Source: Thraustochytrium sp. TN22
Taxonomy: Eukaryota; Sar; Bigyra; Thraustochytrida; Thraustochytriidae
NCBI GenBank assembly: GCA_013306675.1
Contig: JABLUY010000084.1
Span: 51,139-115,138 of the forward strand
DNA length: 64,000 nucleotides
Direction: 5' to 3'
Shown here: positions 18,927 to 27,061 of the stretch, one piece after another
How the letters are laid out: every line of letters starts with the position of its first letter
How positions within the stretch are numbered: position 1 is the first letter of the stretch
Notes under the pieces: model-generated
The model's input: the letters and a program-made list of their open reading frames with translations, nothing else
The model's database searches: none
Told to the model about the DNA's origin: nothing
Made by a program: the position numbers and the translations under genes

Positions 18927-20206
18927 ACCACCGTGTCACGGTGAACGGTGGCAGCCTGAGTGCACTGGGCCTGAGGAGTTTGGGACGCGCCAGCGTGGGA
19001 CAGATTGTCTCGTCTCGTCTGCCATGGCCGAGTGGTTGATGCTGCGGCGGCCGCACCCTCGTCAACGCAGGAGCGCGCAGAAGAGATCGCGAGACGTTGT
19101 GCAACGGACTCGGCTGTTTGACTGAGCTTTGGCAGGCGAGCGAGAGCTGCTGCGCTGACGCGAGGCCGATATGATTTGCGAGCTGCGAGCGGCTCCAGAG
19201 AAAAGGGAGGCGATGCCTTGCATGCGGAGATGGTTTGCTGCGAGACCTGGAAGCTGCCAACTGGTGAGGCGGTCATTCTCGTAGGAAGCTTGTCTTGGAC
19301 GGCTCGGCTAGCCTCGATAGCAGCGGTCTGAGTCGCGAGCGCAGGAACGGGACAGGCGGAGGAGGCGCAGGCCCGTCCTTGTTTTGAGCGGAGCGCAACG
19401 ACGTTTTCTGGGTACTGCACACCTTCTTGTCGCGGCCTCTTTTCGACACACCCCACTTGGTTGTGCGGTCGCTTCTTTTTTCTCATCATGCACCACTGGC
19501 AATGAAACTCTTCTCATTTCTGCTTCAAGTGGTCGACGTCGCGCGGTCACTCACGATCAGTCCACTGACAGTGAGTCCAGGAATAAGGCTCAACTGTGGC
19601 CTTGTCCGAGTCCGCGTCCGTGTCGAAGGTGTGCCCACTGCAATCATAGTCAGGCCGGCATGTTACGGCGCTCGGCGCAGCCGCAGCCGGCCGCCGCCGC
19701 CAGACAGACTGTGACGTAACGTACACGCGCGCAAGTGCAAGCCGGGCCCGGAAATCGCACCTGCTGACATTCAATGTACCGCCCAGGGCGCCACACTGCC
19801 AAGCCCTCACCACCGCCCGCATCATGGCATCTGAAAGGTCGACGCTATCACCGCCGCAGGCATTGCAGTGTCGTGCTTCTCGCATCGCACTCTAATTACG
19901 ATGACTGAGACCAGCGCCATTCAGCCGCCAGCTTCAAGTTGGTCTGGTCGCTGAAGGAGCGTCGCCCGACGCTGATCAGCCCAGCAAAACGAGAAAAAGA
20001 TAGTTTCTTACAACGAGCGGACACAGGGCACCCCCGTGCGACCTCAAGGTCTCGCCGAGCTGAGCTCCAACTTAGATTAGCGAAGCGCGCGAAGCGTCGC
20101 GAATCGCGATCTCGCGGGCAGCGGGGCAAAAGAAGGACGCCGCGCCGGCGGGAGGAACTTGGTGAACTTCAGGTGAAGGCCAGGCAGTCTTGATCAACAA
20201 GCAGGC

Positions 20207-20254
20207 AAGCCGCAGACCCGAAGCGTCCTCAAGCCGCAGACCCGAAGCGTCCTC
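20207..20254. repeat. 24-bp direct tandem duplication
   Basis: aagccgcagacccgaagcgt followed by cctc, twice without mismatch, in the leader region upstream of the alcohol dehydrogenase gene. Confidence 0.95.
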
Positions 20255-20413
20255 GGCTTTCTTTCCCCGGCCGGCCTCCTCTCGCGGCCGAGCGCAGCGC
20301 GGCGCGGCACTGCGCAGCACTTCGCAGCGCGGTGCGGCGGCGCATCGCGACTCGGCTCGGCTCGACTCGACTCAGAGCTCGCAGCGGCGCGGCGCGGCCA
20401 AGTGCAGGGCAGC

Positions 20414-21592
20414 ATGACGCTCAAGGCGGCGAGCTCCTTCTTGTTCCAGAGCACCAAGAGCATCTGGTGCGAGCTGGGCGCGGCACGGCACGTGGGCCGC
20501 GTGCTGAGCGAAGACCTCTTCATCAAGAGCAGGCAGGCAGGCAGCGTGGTGGTCGTCTCGGACAAGGGCATTACGAGCCGCGGCCTGGAGCTCAAGGCGT
20601 GCGAGAACCTGGCCGAGCACGGCTACGACGTGGTGCTGTACGACGAGGTGGTGGCCGATCCGCCCGAGAGCGTCGTGCAGGATGCCGTGGACCTGGCCAA
20701 GAGCGTGGACGCCTCGTGCGTGATCGGCTTCGGCGGCGGCTCCTCGCTGGACGTGGCCAAGCTCGTGTCCTTCTTGGCGCGGCCCGGCCAGAAGCAGGCC
20801 CTCGCGGACATCTATGGCGTCGGCAACTGCCTCGGCGGCCGCCTGCCGCTTGTGCAGGTGCCCACGACGGCCGGCACCGGCTCCGAGGTGACGCCCATCT
20901 CCATCATCACCACGGGCGAGAACGCCAAGATGGGCGTCGTCTCACCCGTGCTGCTGCCGGACGTGGCCGTGCTGGACGGCGAGCTCACGGCCTCGCTGCC
21001 GGCGCACGTCACGGCCGCCACGGGCGTCGACGCCATGGTGCACGCCATCGAGGCCTACACGAGCCGCGTCAAGAAGAACCCGCTCTCGGACCTCTTGGCG
21101 CGCGAGGCGCTGCGCCTGCTCGGCGCCAACATCGAGGCCGTCTGCAAGTCGCCCGACGACCTCGAGGCGCGCTCCGAGATGCTCCTCGGCTCCATGTACG
21201 CCGGCATGGCCTTCGCCAACGCGCCCGTCGCCGCCGTGCACGCGCTCGCCTACCCGGTCGGCGCGCACTTTCACGTGCCGCACGGGCTCTCCAACGCGCT
21301 CATGCTCCCGCACGTGCTGCGCTTCAACGCCGACGCCGCCAAGGACCTCTACGCCGACCTCGCGCCCATCATCTTTCCCGGCGCCTCCAAGTCCGCCTCC
21401 GCGCTCGTCGACGGCCTTGAAGGCCTCATTGCCAAGCTCGACATGGAGCATCGCCTTTCCCAGGTCGGCATCAAGGAGGACGACCTTGAGCTCCTCGCGC
21501 GTGAGGCCATGAAGCAGACGCGTCTCCTGCCCAACAACCCGCGCGAGGTCACCGAGGCCGACGCTCTCCAGCTCTACCGCCAGGCGCTCTGA
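20414..21592 (+). CDS. Iron-containing (group III) alcohol dehydrogenase
   Basis: 392 residues from ATG 20414 (another ATG at 20402 is four codons upstream). Family landmarks: VVVVSDKGI (first strand), GFGGGSSLDVAK near residues 104-115 (NAD-binding loop), VPTTAGTGSEVTPI, and the metal site made of Asp and His in GVDAMVHAIEAYTS (about 204-217) plus His in AAVHALAYPVG and HVPHGLSNA (about 275-292). All four expected ligands are present, so it should be active on an alcohol/aldehyde pair using NAD(P)H; the exact substrate cannot be read. The length is normal. The N-terminus (MTLKAASSFLFQSTKS) could be a weak mitochondrial presequence. The leader contains CTCGG/CTCGA pentamers at about 20351-20373. 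Confidence 0.92.
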   Translation: MTLKAASSFLFQSTKSIWCELGAARHVGRVLSEDLFIKSRQAGSVVVVSDKGITSRGLELKACENLAEHGYDVVLYDEVVADPPESVVQDAVDLAKSVDASCVIGFGGGSSLDVAKLVSFLARPGQKQALADIYGVGNCLGGRLPLVQVPTTAGTGSEVTPISIITTGENAKMGVVSPVLLPDVAVLDGELTASLPAHVTAATGVDAMVHAIEAYTSRVKKNPLSDLLAREALRLLGANIEAVCKSPDDLEARSEMLLGSMYAGMAFANAPVAAVHALAYPVGAHFHVPHGLSNALMLPHVLRFNADAAKDLYADLAPIIFPGASKSASALVDGLEGLIAKLDMEHRLSQVGIKEDDLELLAREAMKQTRLLPNNPREVTEADALQLYRQAL

Positions 21593-21643
21593 TCGAGGTC
21601 ACCGAGGCCGACGCTCACCAGCTCTACCGCCAGGCGCTCTGAT
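21544..21643. repeat. 50-bp tandem duplication across the ADH stop codon
   Basis: 21544-21593 and 21594-21643 differ at one base (gctctcca versus gctcacca). The unit holds the last 16 codons and the stop of the dehydrogenase gene, so the second copy is untranslated. Confidence 0.95.
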
Positions 21644-21816
21644 CTGATTCCTTGGGGGGGATTGGTGGTGTGCCACTCTCGCGTAGTACCACGAGGTATG
21701 CAGCACCACGGTGTAGCACGCACGCACCACGGTGCCATCCACGAGCTTCCTTCCTTCTTCTCCTTTTTTTTATACAACCTTTGGATCTTTGCATTGGGGG
21801 AAGAAAAGGGTACACA

Positions 21817-24800
21817 TCATTCAAAGTCAGACCCGTCCGACTCGCTCAGGTCACGGTCCAGGAGCCGCCCGGGGCGCTTGGCCTGCGACACGGCTGCCGG
21901 CGCCGACACCCGCTTGCGCTTCTGTGTCGACCGCGGCGCCGTCGACCGCGCCGCAGACAGTGAGCTCAAGTGCGCCACCGGCTGCGCGTCGACCGGCGTC
22001 GCAGGCACGCCCACCTCCTCTGCGTTGTCATCTTTGATCTTGTCCTCCAAAGCCTCGTCCTCGTCGACCTCCTCCTCCTCGTCCAGGAGGAAGCGAGGCG
22101 CGCTATGCCGCCGAGGCCCCGTCTTGCACCGAGCCGGCGTGCGCTTGCTCGTACCCGCTTCCTGCATCGCCGGCGCCGCCGGCGTGAGTGCCAGCGGCTT
22201 GGCTTTTCTCACCTTGCTCGCACTCTCCTGCGAAGACGAAGATGCCAGCCCGGCGAGCGGCTGGGCCTTTGTCACGCTCGACGCGCGGCTCTGCTGCGAA
22301 GACAAAGGCACGGGCGCCGCCAGCGGCTTGACCGGGTCAGCTCTTGACTCCGGTTTCGCAGCCCCGCCGTCATCCTGTGAACTGAGAAGCACCTCCTCGG
22401 TGTCCGAGTCGTGGAGCAGGTCAAAGTGAGGTGTCGCGGTCCGCTTGAGCGTCGTGCTGCTCACAGCTGCCGTACCCCCGAGCGCCGTACCGAGTGCGCT
22501 GGTGCCGGCAGCAGGCGTCGTGCCGGCGAGCGCGCTGGTGCTGGCCGCCACGGGCTCAACTCCGCTTGCCTTCGTGGGCGAGCACGGTCTTGAGCGCGGG
22601 CTTGAAAGCGGGCTCTCACGTGGGATCCAGCAATCCATGCCCAGCAAGGAGCTCTCCGCCTCTTTGCGAGCTGTCCTGTTCTTGGCGTCGCTCGAGAACT
22701 CGTCAGCAAAAGACTCGGCATCATCGTCATCGGACTCGTGTTTGCGCGGAGACGCAGCAGGGATTTCGACGCTCTCGCCTCCATCATCGTCTTGGTCATC
22801 GTCCGAATAGTCGACTCCGCAGCCGCTCGACGAATCGGACGAGTCCGAGAGCGAGAATACGGGCGGGCCCGTGAGCGACTTGCGCGCAGACGACGGGGGT
22901 GATGCGGATTTGCCGGCTTGAGACGCCGGCTTCTTTCCTGCTTTGGCCTGCTGAGACGTGGTCTGCTTCCTCTTCTTGGTCTTCTTCTTCTTTGACGTCG
23001 ACGTTGACGTCGTCTTCTTGTTGCTGTTGGCTTTCTTCGTACCACTCGCCTTGGGCGTCTTGTTGCTGGCCGTGGGCTTTGCTTGTGGTGGCGCAAGCGC
23101 GTCGTGATCGTCTTCTGGATAGAGGATGCGGCGCTGGCCGCTCTGGACGGCCGAAGCGTAGACGCCGGCTTCGAGGTAGGCGTTGGTGCGATAGGCCGAG
23201 GAGCGCCATTTGATGCGCAGCGCGGAGGCCATGAGCAATTGCATGCAGAGGCGCTCGCCATCCGCCACGGAGGCGGGCTTGCCGCCAGGCGTGAGCGGCT
23301 TGTGGTCCTTGCGCCAGGTCGGCACGAGCTTGGACATGGTGACGTGTTTGGTCGGGCTTCGCGAGAGCGCGTGCAGCGTGGTGAGGAGCGAGGCGGCAAG
23401 CTGCGTGTGGTCGACGTCGGGCGGGGCCGGCCCGCCGGCGCGCGCGCGGCACACATCGCAGCGGCCGGCGCAGAGGCTGTCGCGGTCGAAGGGCTCGCCG
23501 AAGACGGCGGCCATGGCCTTGCGGCGGCAGTGCGCCGAGTCCTCGCAGTAGCGCACCATCTCGAGGAGCTTTTGGTCGCCGTTGGCTGCGTCGGAGACGA
23601 GCGCAGAGACGCGCAAAACGTCGGGGCGGCGGTAGAAGACGATGCAGTGCGCCTCCTGGCCGTCGCGGCCGGCGCGGCCCGACTCCTGGCAGTAAGCCTC
23701 CATGTTCTTGGCGAGCGAGAGGTGCACGACGAATCGCACGTCGGGCTTGTCAATGCCCATGCCAAAGGCGGAGGTGGCGCAGATGAGCTGGATGCCCGTG
23801 TTGCCGCCGCTGTAGCCGCTCCAAGCGACATGCGTGCGGTCCTTCTGGGCCGGGTCGAGGTCGGCGTGGTAGGGCGCGGCGCGCAGGCGCTCGGCGCAGA
23901 GCGCCTGCGCGGTCTCCTCGGCGTCCTTGCGCGAGAAGCAGTAGACGATGCCGCACTTGCCGGCGAAGCGGCGCTTGACCATGTGGGCGAGCGCCTTGGC
24001 CTGATTGGCTGCCGCGGAGGACTTGGCGACGACCTCGTAGATGAGGTTGGGCCGGTTGAAGCTGGTGCGGAAGCGCATCCAGCTGTCGCGCGCCGAGGCG
24101 GCCGACCCGAGGAGCGTCTCGCACACGGAGCGCTCCACGCGCGCCGTTGCCGTGGCCGTCACGGCCAGCAGCGGCGTCCTGGGGAAGCGCTGCTTGAGGA
24201 TGTGCAGCTTGCGGTAGTCGGGGCGGAAGTCGTGGCCCATGGTGGAGCAGCAGTGCGCCTCGTCCACGACGATGCGCGCCAAGGCGTCTTGCTCGTAGAG
24301 CGCCTCCAGCACGCTCATGAGCTGGTTGCTCTTGGTGATCTTCTCCGGCGTCACGTAGAGCAGGCGCAGCTGCAGCGCGCGGATCGCGTGCAGCGTGCCG
24401 CGCGCGTCCTCGCGCGAGGTCTCGCCGCACAGCATGGCGGCCGCGATGTTGCGCTTGAGCAGCGACATGACCTGGTCGCGGCTCAGGCTCAGCAGCGGCG
24501 ACACCACCACGGTCAGCTTGCGGGCCTCGTAGATGGCCGGCAGCTGGTAGATGAGGCTCTTGCCGCCGCCCGTCGGCATCACCACGAAGGTGTCCACGCC
24601 CGAGAGCGTCGCGTTGATGGCGCTCAGCTGCAGCGACCGGAAGTTGTCGAAGCCGAAGTGGTCGCGCAGCAGCCGCCGTACCGCCACCGAGTGGTCGAAG
24701 TCCTCCGAGTCCCACTTGCGCGCCGTCGCCGCGCCGTGCGCGCGCTGCTGCAGGTCGCGCAGCTCCTGCTCGAAGCCCGCTCGCCGCTGCTGCAGGTTGC

Positions 24801-25149
24801 GCAGCTGCGTGTCCAGCAGGTCGCGCTGCCGCTGCAGCTCCTGAATCTCGTGCACCACGCGCTGCAGCTCCGCCTGCTTCGCGCCGCGCGCCGCCGCCAG
24901 CGCCCCGGCGGCCAGCTGGTCGTTAGGTGCCGCCGCTGTCGAGGCCGCCGACGAGGCCGCCGCCGCCGCCGCCGACGAGGACGACCACGACGAGGACGAC
25001 GACGCCGGCCGCGGCCTGCCGCCGCCGGCCTCGCCGTCGTCCGAGCACAGGTCGATCGCGCGCCCCGCGCCCTCCGCCATCTCGCCCGCGCGCCGCCCGC
25101 GCGCGGCGCGTTCCCACTCTGATGGCCGCGGCACGCTCGTCATCGTCAT
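21817..25149 (-). CDS. RecQ-family DNA helicase (RecQ1/RECQL-like) with long charged tail
   Basis: 1,110 residues from ATG 25149; upstream in-frame codons overlap the leader of the divergent gene and were rejected. A coiled-coil segment (about 80-130) precedes the helicase. Helicase motifs: motif 0 FGFDNFRSLQ, Walker A MPTGGGKSL (about residue 190), SPLLSLSRDQV, DEAHCC (about 296), AVTATAT, FNRPNL, ATSAFGMGIDKPDVR, and motif VI QESGRAGRDG. The RQC region follows with zinc-ligand Cys (YCEDSAHCRR, LCAGRCDVC, about 537-570) and a winged helix (LCMQLLMASALRIKW). The last 420 residues are Ser/Lys/Asp-rich and repetitive, with no HRDC domain seen. It is a 3'-5' ATP-dependent helicase of replication and repair, nuclear. 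The tail is longer than in animal RECQL. Confidence 0.93.
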   Translation of the reverse strand: MTMTSVPRPSEWERAARGRRAGEMAEGAGRAIDLCSDDGEAGGGRPRPASSSSSWSSSSAAAAAASSAASTAAAPNDQLAAGALAAARGAKQAELQRVVHEIQELQRQRDLLDTQLRNLQQRRAGFEQELRDLQQRAHGAATARKWDSEDFDHSVAVRRLLRDHFGFDNFRSLQLSAINATLSGVDTFVVMPTGGGKSLIYQLPAIYEARKLTVVVSPLLSLSRDQVMSLLKRNIAAAMLCGETSREDARGTLHAIRALQLRLLYVTPEKITKSNQLMSVLEALYEQDALARIVVDEAHCCSTMGHDFRPDYRKLHILKQRFPRTPLLAVTATATARVERSVCETLLGSAASARDSWMRFRTSFNRPNLIYEVVAKSSAAANQAKALAHMVKRRFAGKCGIVYCFSRKDAEETAQALCAERLRAAPYHADLDPAQKDRTHVAWSGYSGGNTGIQLICATSAFGMGIDKPDVRFVVHLSLAKNMEAYCQESGRAGRDGQEAHCIVFYRRPDVLRVSALVSDAANGDQKLLEMVRYCEDSAHCRRKAMAAVFGEPFDRDSLCAGRCDVCRARAGGPAPPDVDHTQLAASLLTTLHALSRSPTKHVTMSKLVPTWRKDHKPLTPGGKPASVADGERLCMQLLMASALRIKWRSSAYRTNAYLEAGVYASAVQSGQRRILYPEDDHDALAPPQAKPTASNKTPKASGTKKANSNKKTTSTSTSKKKKTKKRKQTTSQQAKAGKKPASQAGKSASPPSSARKSLTGPPVFSLSDSSDSSSGCGVDYSDDDQDDDGGESVEIPAASPRKHESDDDDAESFADEFSSDAKNRTARKEAESSLLGMDCWIPRESPLSSPRSRPCSPTKASGVEPVAASTSALAGTTPAAGTSALGTALGGTAAVSSTTLKRTATPHFDLLHDSDTEEVLLSSQDDGGAAKPESRADPVKPLAAPVPLSSQQSRASSVTKAQPLAGLASSSSQESASKVRKAKPLALTPAAPAMQEAGTSKRTPARCKTGPRRHSAPRFLLDEEEEVDEDEALEDKIKDDNAEEVGVPATPVDAQPVAHLSSLSAARSTAPRSTQKRKRVSAPAAVSQAKRPGRLLDRDLSESDGSDFE

Positions 25150-25269
25150 GCCAAGCCTTGGTTGGAACAACACAACAACGCAGCCGAGAGAGAGCGCGGC
25201 GGCAAACCTCGAAATTCGGAGCCCGCGCCCGGCCCCGCGGCGCGGCGCAACGCGGCGCCCGCGGCGACC
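25150..25269. promoter_or_regulatory. Divergent promoter region of the RecQ and membrane-protein genes
   Basis: 120 bp between the two start codons. It contains ttggttggaacaacacaacaa, an AT-richer patch than its surroundings. No named element recognised. Confidence 0.35.
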
Positions 25270-25638
25270 ATGGCGCGCTGCGGCGCGTGCGCGCGGCTGG
25301 CAGGCCTCGTGCTTCTCGTGCTGGCGCCGCTGGGCGCGCTCTTCGCGCTGCTGACCCGCGTGCGCTTCTTCGAGCGCGGCGGCCGCCTCGACGCCGAGTG
25401 GCAGGACGTCGGCCTCCACGCGTCCCGCTACGCGCTCGTGCCCAGCGGCACGCCCACTGCCATGCGCAGCGGCGCGCTCACCACGCGCCAGCTCTTTGTG
25501 CGTGGCATCCGCGACCCTGCGCTCGAGCTCGAGCGCTGGGAGGTCGCCGCGCTCGCCGCCGCGCTCACGGTCCTGCTCGCGCTCTATGTGCGCCTCTGCT
25601 GCTGGCCGACCAACATCAACAAGCTCAAAGCCAGCTAG
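25270..25638 (+). CDS. Small two-pass membrane protein
   Basis: 122 residues from ATG 25270 (the frame opens earlier at 25162, but that part is Arg/Pro-rich leader). Two hydrophobic helices: LAGLVLLVLAPLGALFALL near the N-terminus and AALAAALTVLLALYVRLCC near the C-terminus. The roughly 60-residue polar loop between them (RVRFFERGGRLDAEWQDVG) probably lies in the lumen or outside. No family recognised. Confidence 0.65.
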   Translation: MARCGACARLAGLVLLVLAPLGALFALLTRVRFFERGGRLDAEWQDVGLHASRYALVPSGTPTAMRSGALTTRQLFVRGIRDPALELERWEVAALAAALTVLLALYVRLCCWPTNINKLKAS

Positions 25639-25704
25639 CGTCTTAACTAAGAGACGGCAACTGTACGCGGACGATGGTCTGATCATGACTGTGCACTGAC
25701 CGCC

Positions 25705-25992
25705 TTGCAAAGGTCGCATGCGCCGAGCATCTTCACGGAGCTCGACTCCGAGTTCCGCTTCTTCAGCTGGAACGCACAGCCCGGGACAGGCGCCGATAAG
25801 CCCGAGCCCAGCTTCGAGTTGTGGCACAACGAGCACATCCGCGCTGGCGCCCGGCGCTGTGCGCGCTCCAAAAGCGAGGTGGTCCCAGAAAATACAAATG
25901 AGTGCGATTTTACGTGCAGTCATCGCTCGCGTCTGATCTCATTGCGCGCGCCTACCTGGCTGTTTGAAAGTGAGATGAAATCCAGATCTTGA
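25705..25992 (+). CDS. Possible small protein, 95 codons, unsupported by homology
   Basis: The residue use is more protein-like than most spurious frames here (FTELDSEFRFFSWNAQPGTG, then PEPSFELWHNEHIRAG). Against it: it has no recognisable domain, and its right end overlaps the decayed kinase-like sequence on the other strand. It could also be a fragment of an older element. Confidence 0.22.
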   Translation: MQRSHAPSIFTELDSEFRFFSWNAQPGTGADKPEPSFELWHNEHIRAGARRCARSKSEVVPENTNECDFTCSHRSRLISLRAPTWLFESEMKSRS

Positions 25993-27061
25993 CGCAGAAT
26001 AGGCGCATCGTCCGAGACGAAATCTCGCAACGCCAAGCGCGCCGCGTCAAAAGCGGCATCACCACGAGTGCGACGCAAGGCGCTGGAGGAGCGGCGAGGA
26101 AATCAGCAGAGATCGACTCAGCACTGATCCCGGCTCGCTTCACGTCCCCTTTTGACCATGTTCCGGAGCTTGATGTCGCTTCGAGTGCGAGCAAAACATC
26201 CCCAATAGACCTTGCGACCGAGTCCGAGACGAAACGCGGCGGGACCGGCAGGACGACGTACTCCGGGACGGAGACGTCCGCCACGTTTGTGACCACAGTA
26301 TGCGAGAGCTAAGGAAACCCGCGCCCGACGCCAGTCTTGCCGTCTGCTCCGTGCGCAACCAGCTGTGGCACTCCCTGCAACACATTCTTGGCGGCGAGCA
26401 GATGCAGCAGAGCGCGCACCTCGTGGCGACAACGCCTTGCCGTGGTGAACTTGCCCGTGGCGACCTTCCCTGGAAGATTCGAGGATCGGGCAAGGAAGCC
26501 GCTGTAGACGAAGCTTGACGCACGGACGAAGCTTGACGCACGGACGAAGCTTGACGCACCGACGAAGCTTGACGCACGGACGAAGCTTGACGCACGGACG
26601 AAGTTTGACGCACGGACGAAGCTTGACGCACCGACGAAGCTTGACGCACCGACGAAGCTTGACGCACGGACGAAGCTTGACGCACAGACGAAGCTTGACG
26701 CACGGACGAAGCTTGACGCACGGACGAAGTTTGACGCACGGACGTCACCGGTAGCAGGGTCTTTGGACCAGCCCAGGTGCAGAGTAGTGTGCGCATCCAC
26801 CACCTCGCCGGACTCGAGCCAAAGGGGCAGTCGACTGCCGCTCGGCTCGGCCGGACCCTTCCAGGGCAGAGCTTCGGCAGCTGCACGGACGAGCGGATTC
26901 ATGGACGGGACGAAGCCCGAGATGTTGACGAGGTCGTCGAAGCTTGCGAGGCGTTGACAAGCACGATTGCATTCCGCGCGGAGTCCACACGAAACTTTCG
27001 AGCGGCGTCGGATGCCACCCGGTGGGGCTCGCGTGGAGGCAATGGGGTCGCTGCACTTCAT
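25950..27061 (-). pseudogene. Decayed protein-kinase-like gene (FunK1/CRN-type), with minisatellite
   Basis: Pieces of one kinase-like protein occur in order on the minus strand but in different frames. From ATG 27061: FDDLVNISGFVPSMNPLV, then GEVVDAHTTLHLGWSKDP, then a 6-residue repeat (RASSFV) coded by the 18-bp minisatellite, then CRHEVRALLHLLAAKNVLQG and VPQLVAHGADG (like helix C and the following strands), and a stop at about 26310. Beyond it in the same frame is VPEYVVLPVPP (hinge-like). A second frame gives SDIKLRNMV (catalytic-loop-like). The first frame gives ADFLAA (DFDLA-like). The second frame then gives GDAAFDAARLALRDFV and RQDLDFISL, matching the DDLESL region of fungal-type/CRN kinases. 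The family call is by pattern only. Confidence 0.42.
26507..26740. repeat. 18-bp minisatellite, 13 units
   Basis: Unit gacgaagcttgacgcacg repeated 13 times (234 bp) with a few substitutions (gaagttt in two units, caccg or cacag in others). The unit is a multiple of three, so it keeps the minus-strand frame open. Confidence 0.97.

Larger units (their letters stand above)
13012..20413. other. 7.4-kb gene-poor, simple-repeat-rich region
   Basis: No frame here has the residue use, domains or length of the flanking genes; the many long frames are Arg/Ala/Pro-rich products of GC-rich sequence. It holds dense short repeats: CTGCG and CTACG pentamers, CTTGC (about 14507), a 15-bp gccgtgccgggccgc repeat (about 14870-14935), CCTCG and CCGCG runs (15500-15900), GGCA tetramers (16793-16835), GAGC tetramers (17421-17455, 17664-17695), and GTCGA pentamers. 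CTAG-based palindromes recur. From about 18,850 to 20,200 the GC drops and less repetitive sequence appears, but nothing recognisable. Unspliced genes, long non-coding RNA or a structural chromosome element cannot be excluded. Confidence 0.5.

Noticed and set aside
19547-19885. Minus-strand frame of 112 codons with a Cys-x2-Cys near its start
   Set aside because: More balanced composition than its surroundings, but no domain, no continuing Cys pattern and no neighbouring gene structure.
13012-20400. Many open frames of 100-440 codons in the gene-poor block
   Set aside because: They are almost entirely Arg, Ala, Pro and Ser, overlap on both strands, and have no domain or conserved pattern; GC-rich DNA seldom contains stop codons.
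23083-25122. Plus-strand frame of 679 codons opposite RecQ
   Set aside because: Antisense shadow of the helicase core, which has all its motifs intact.
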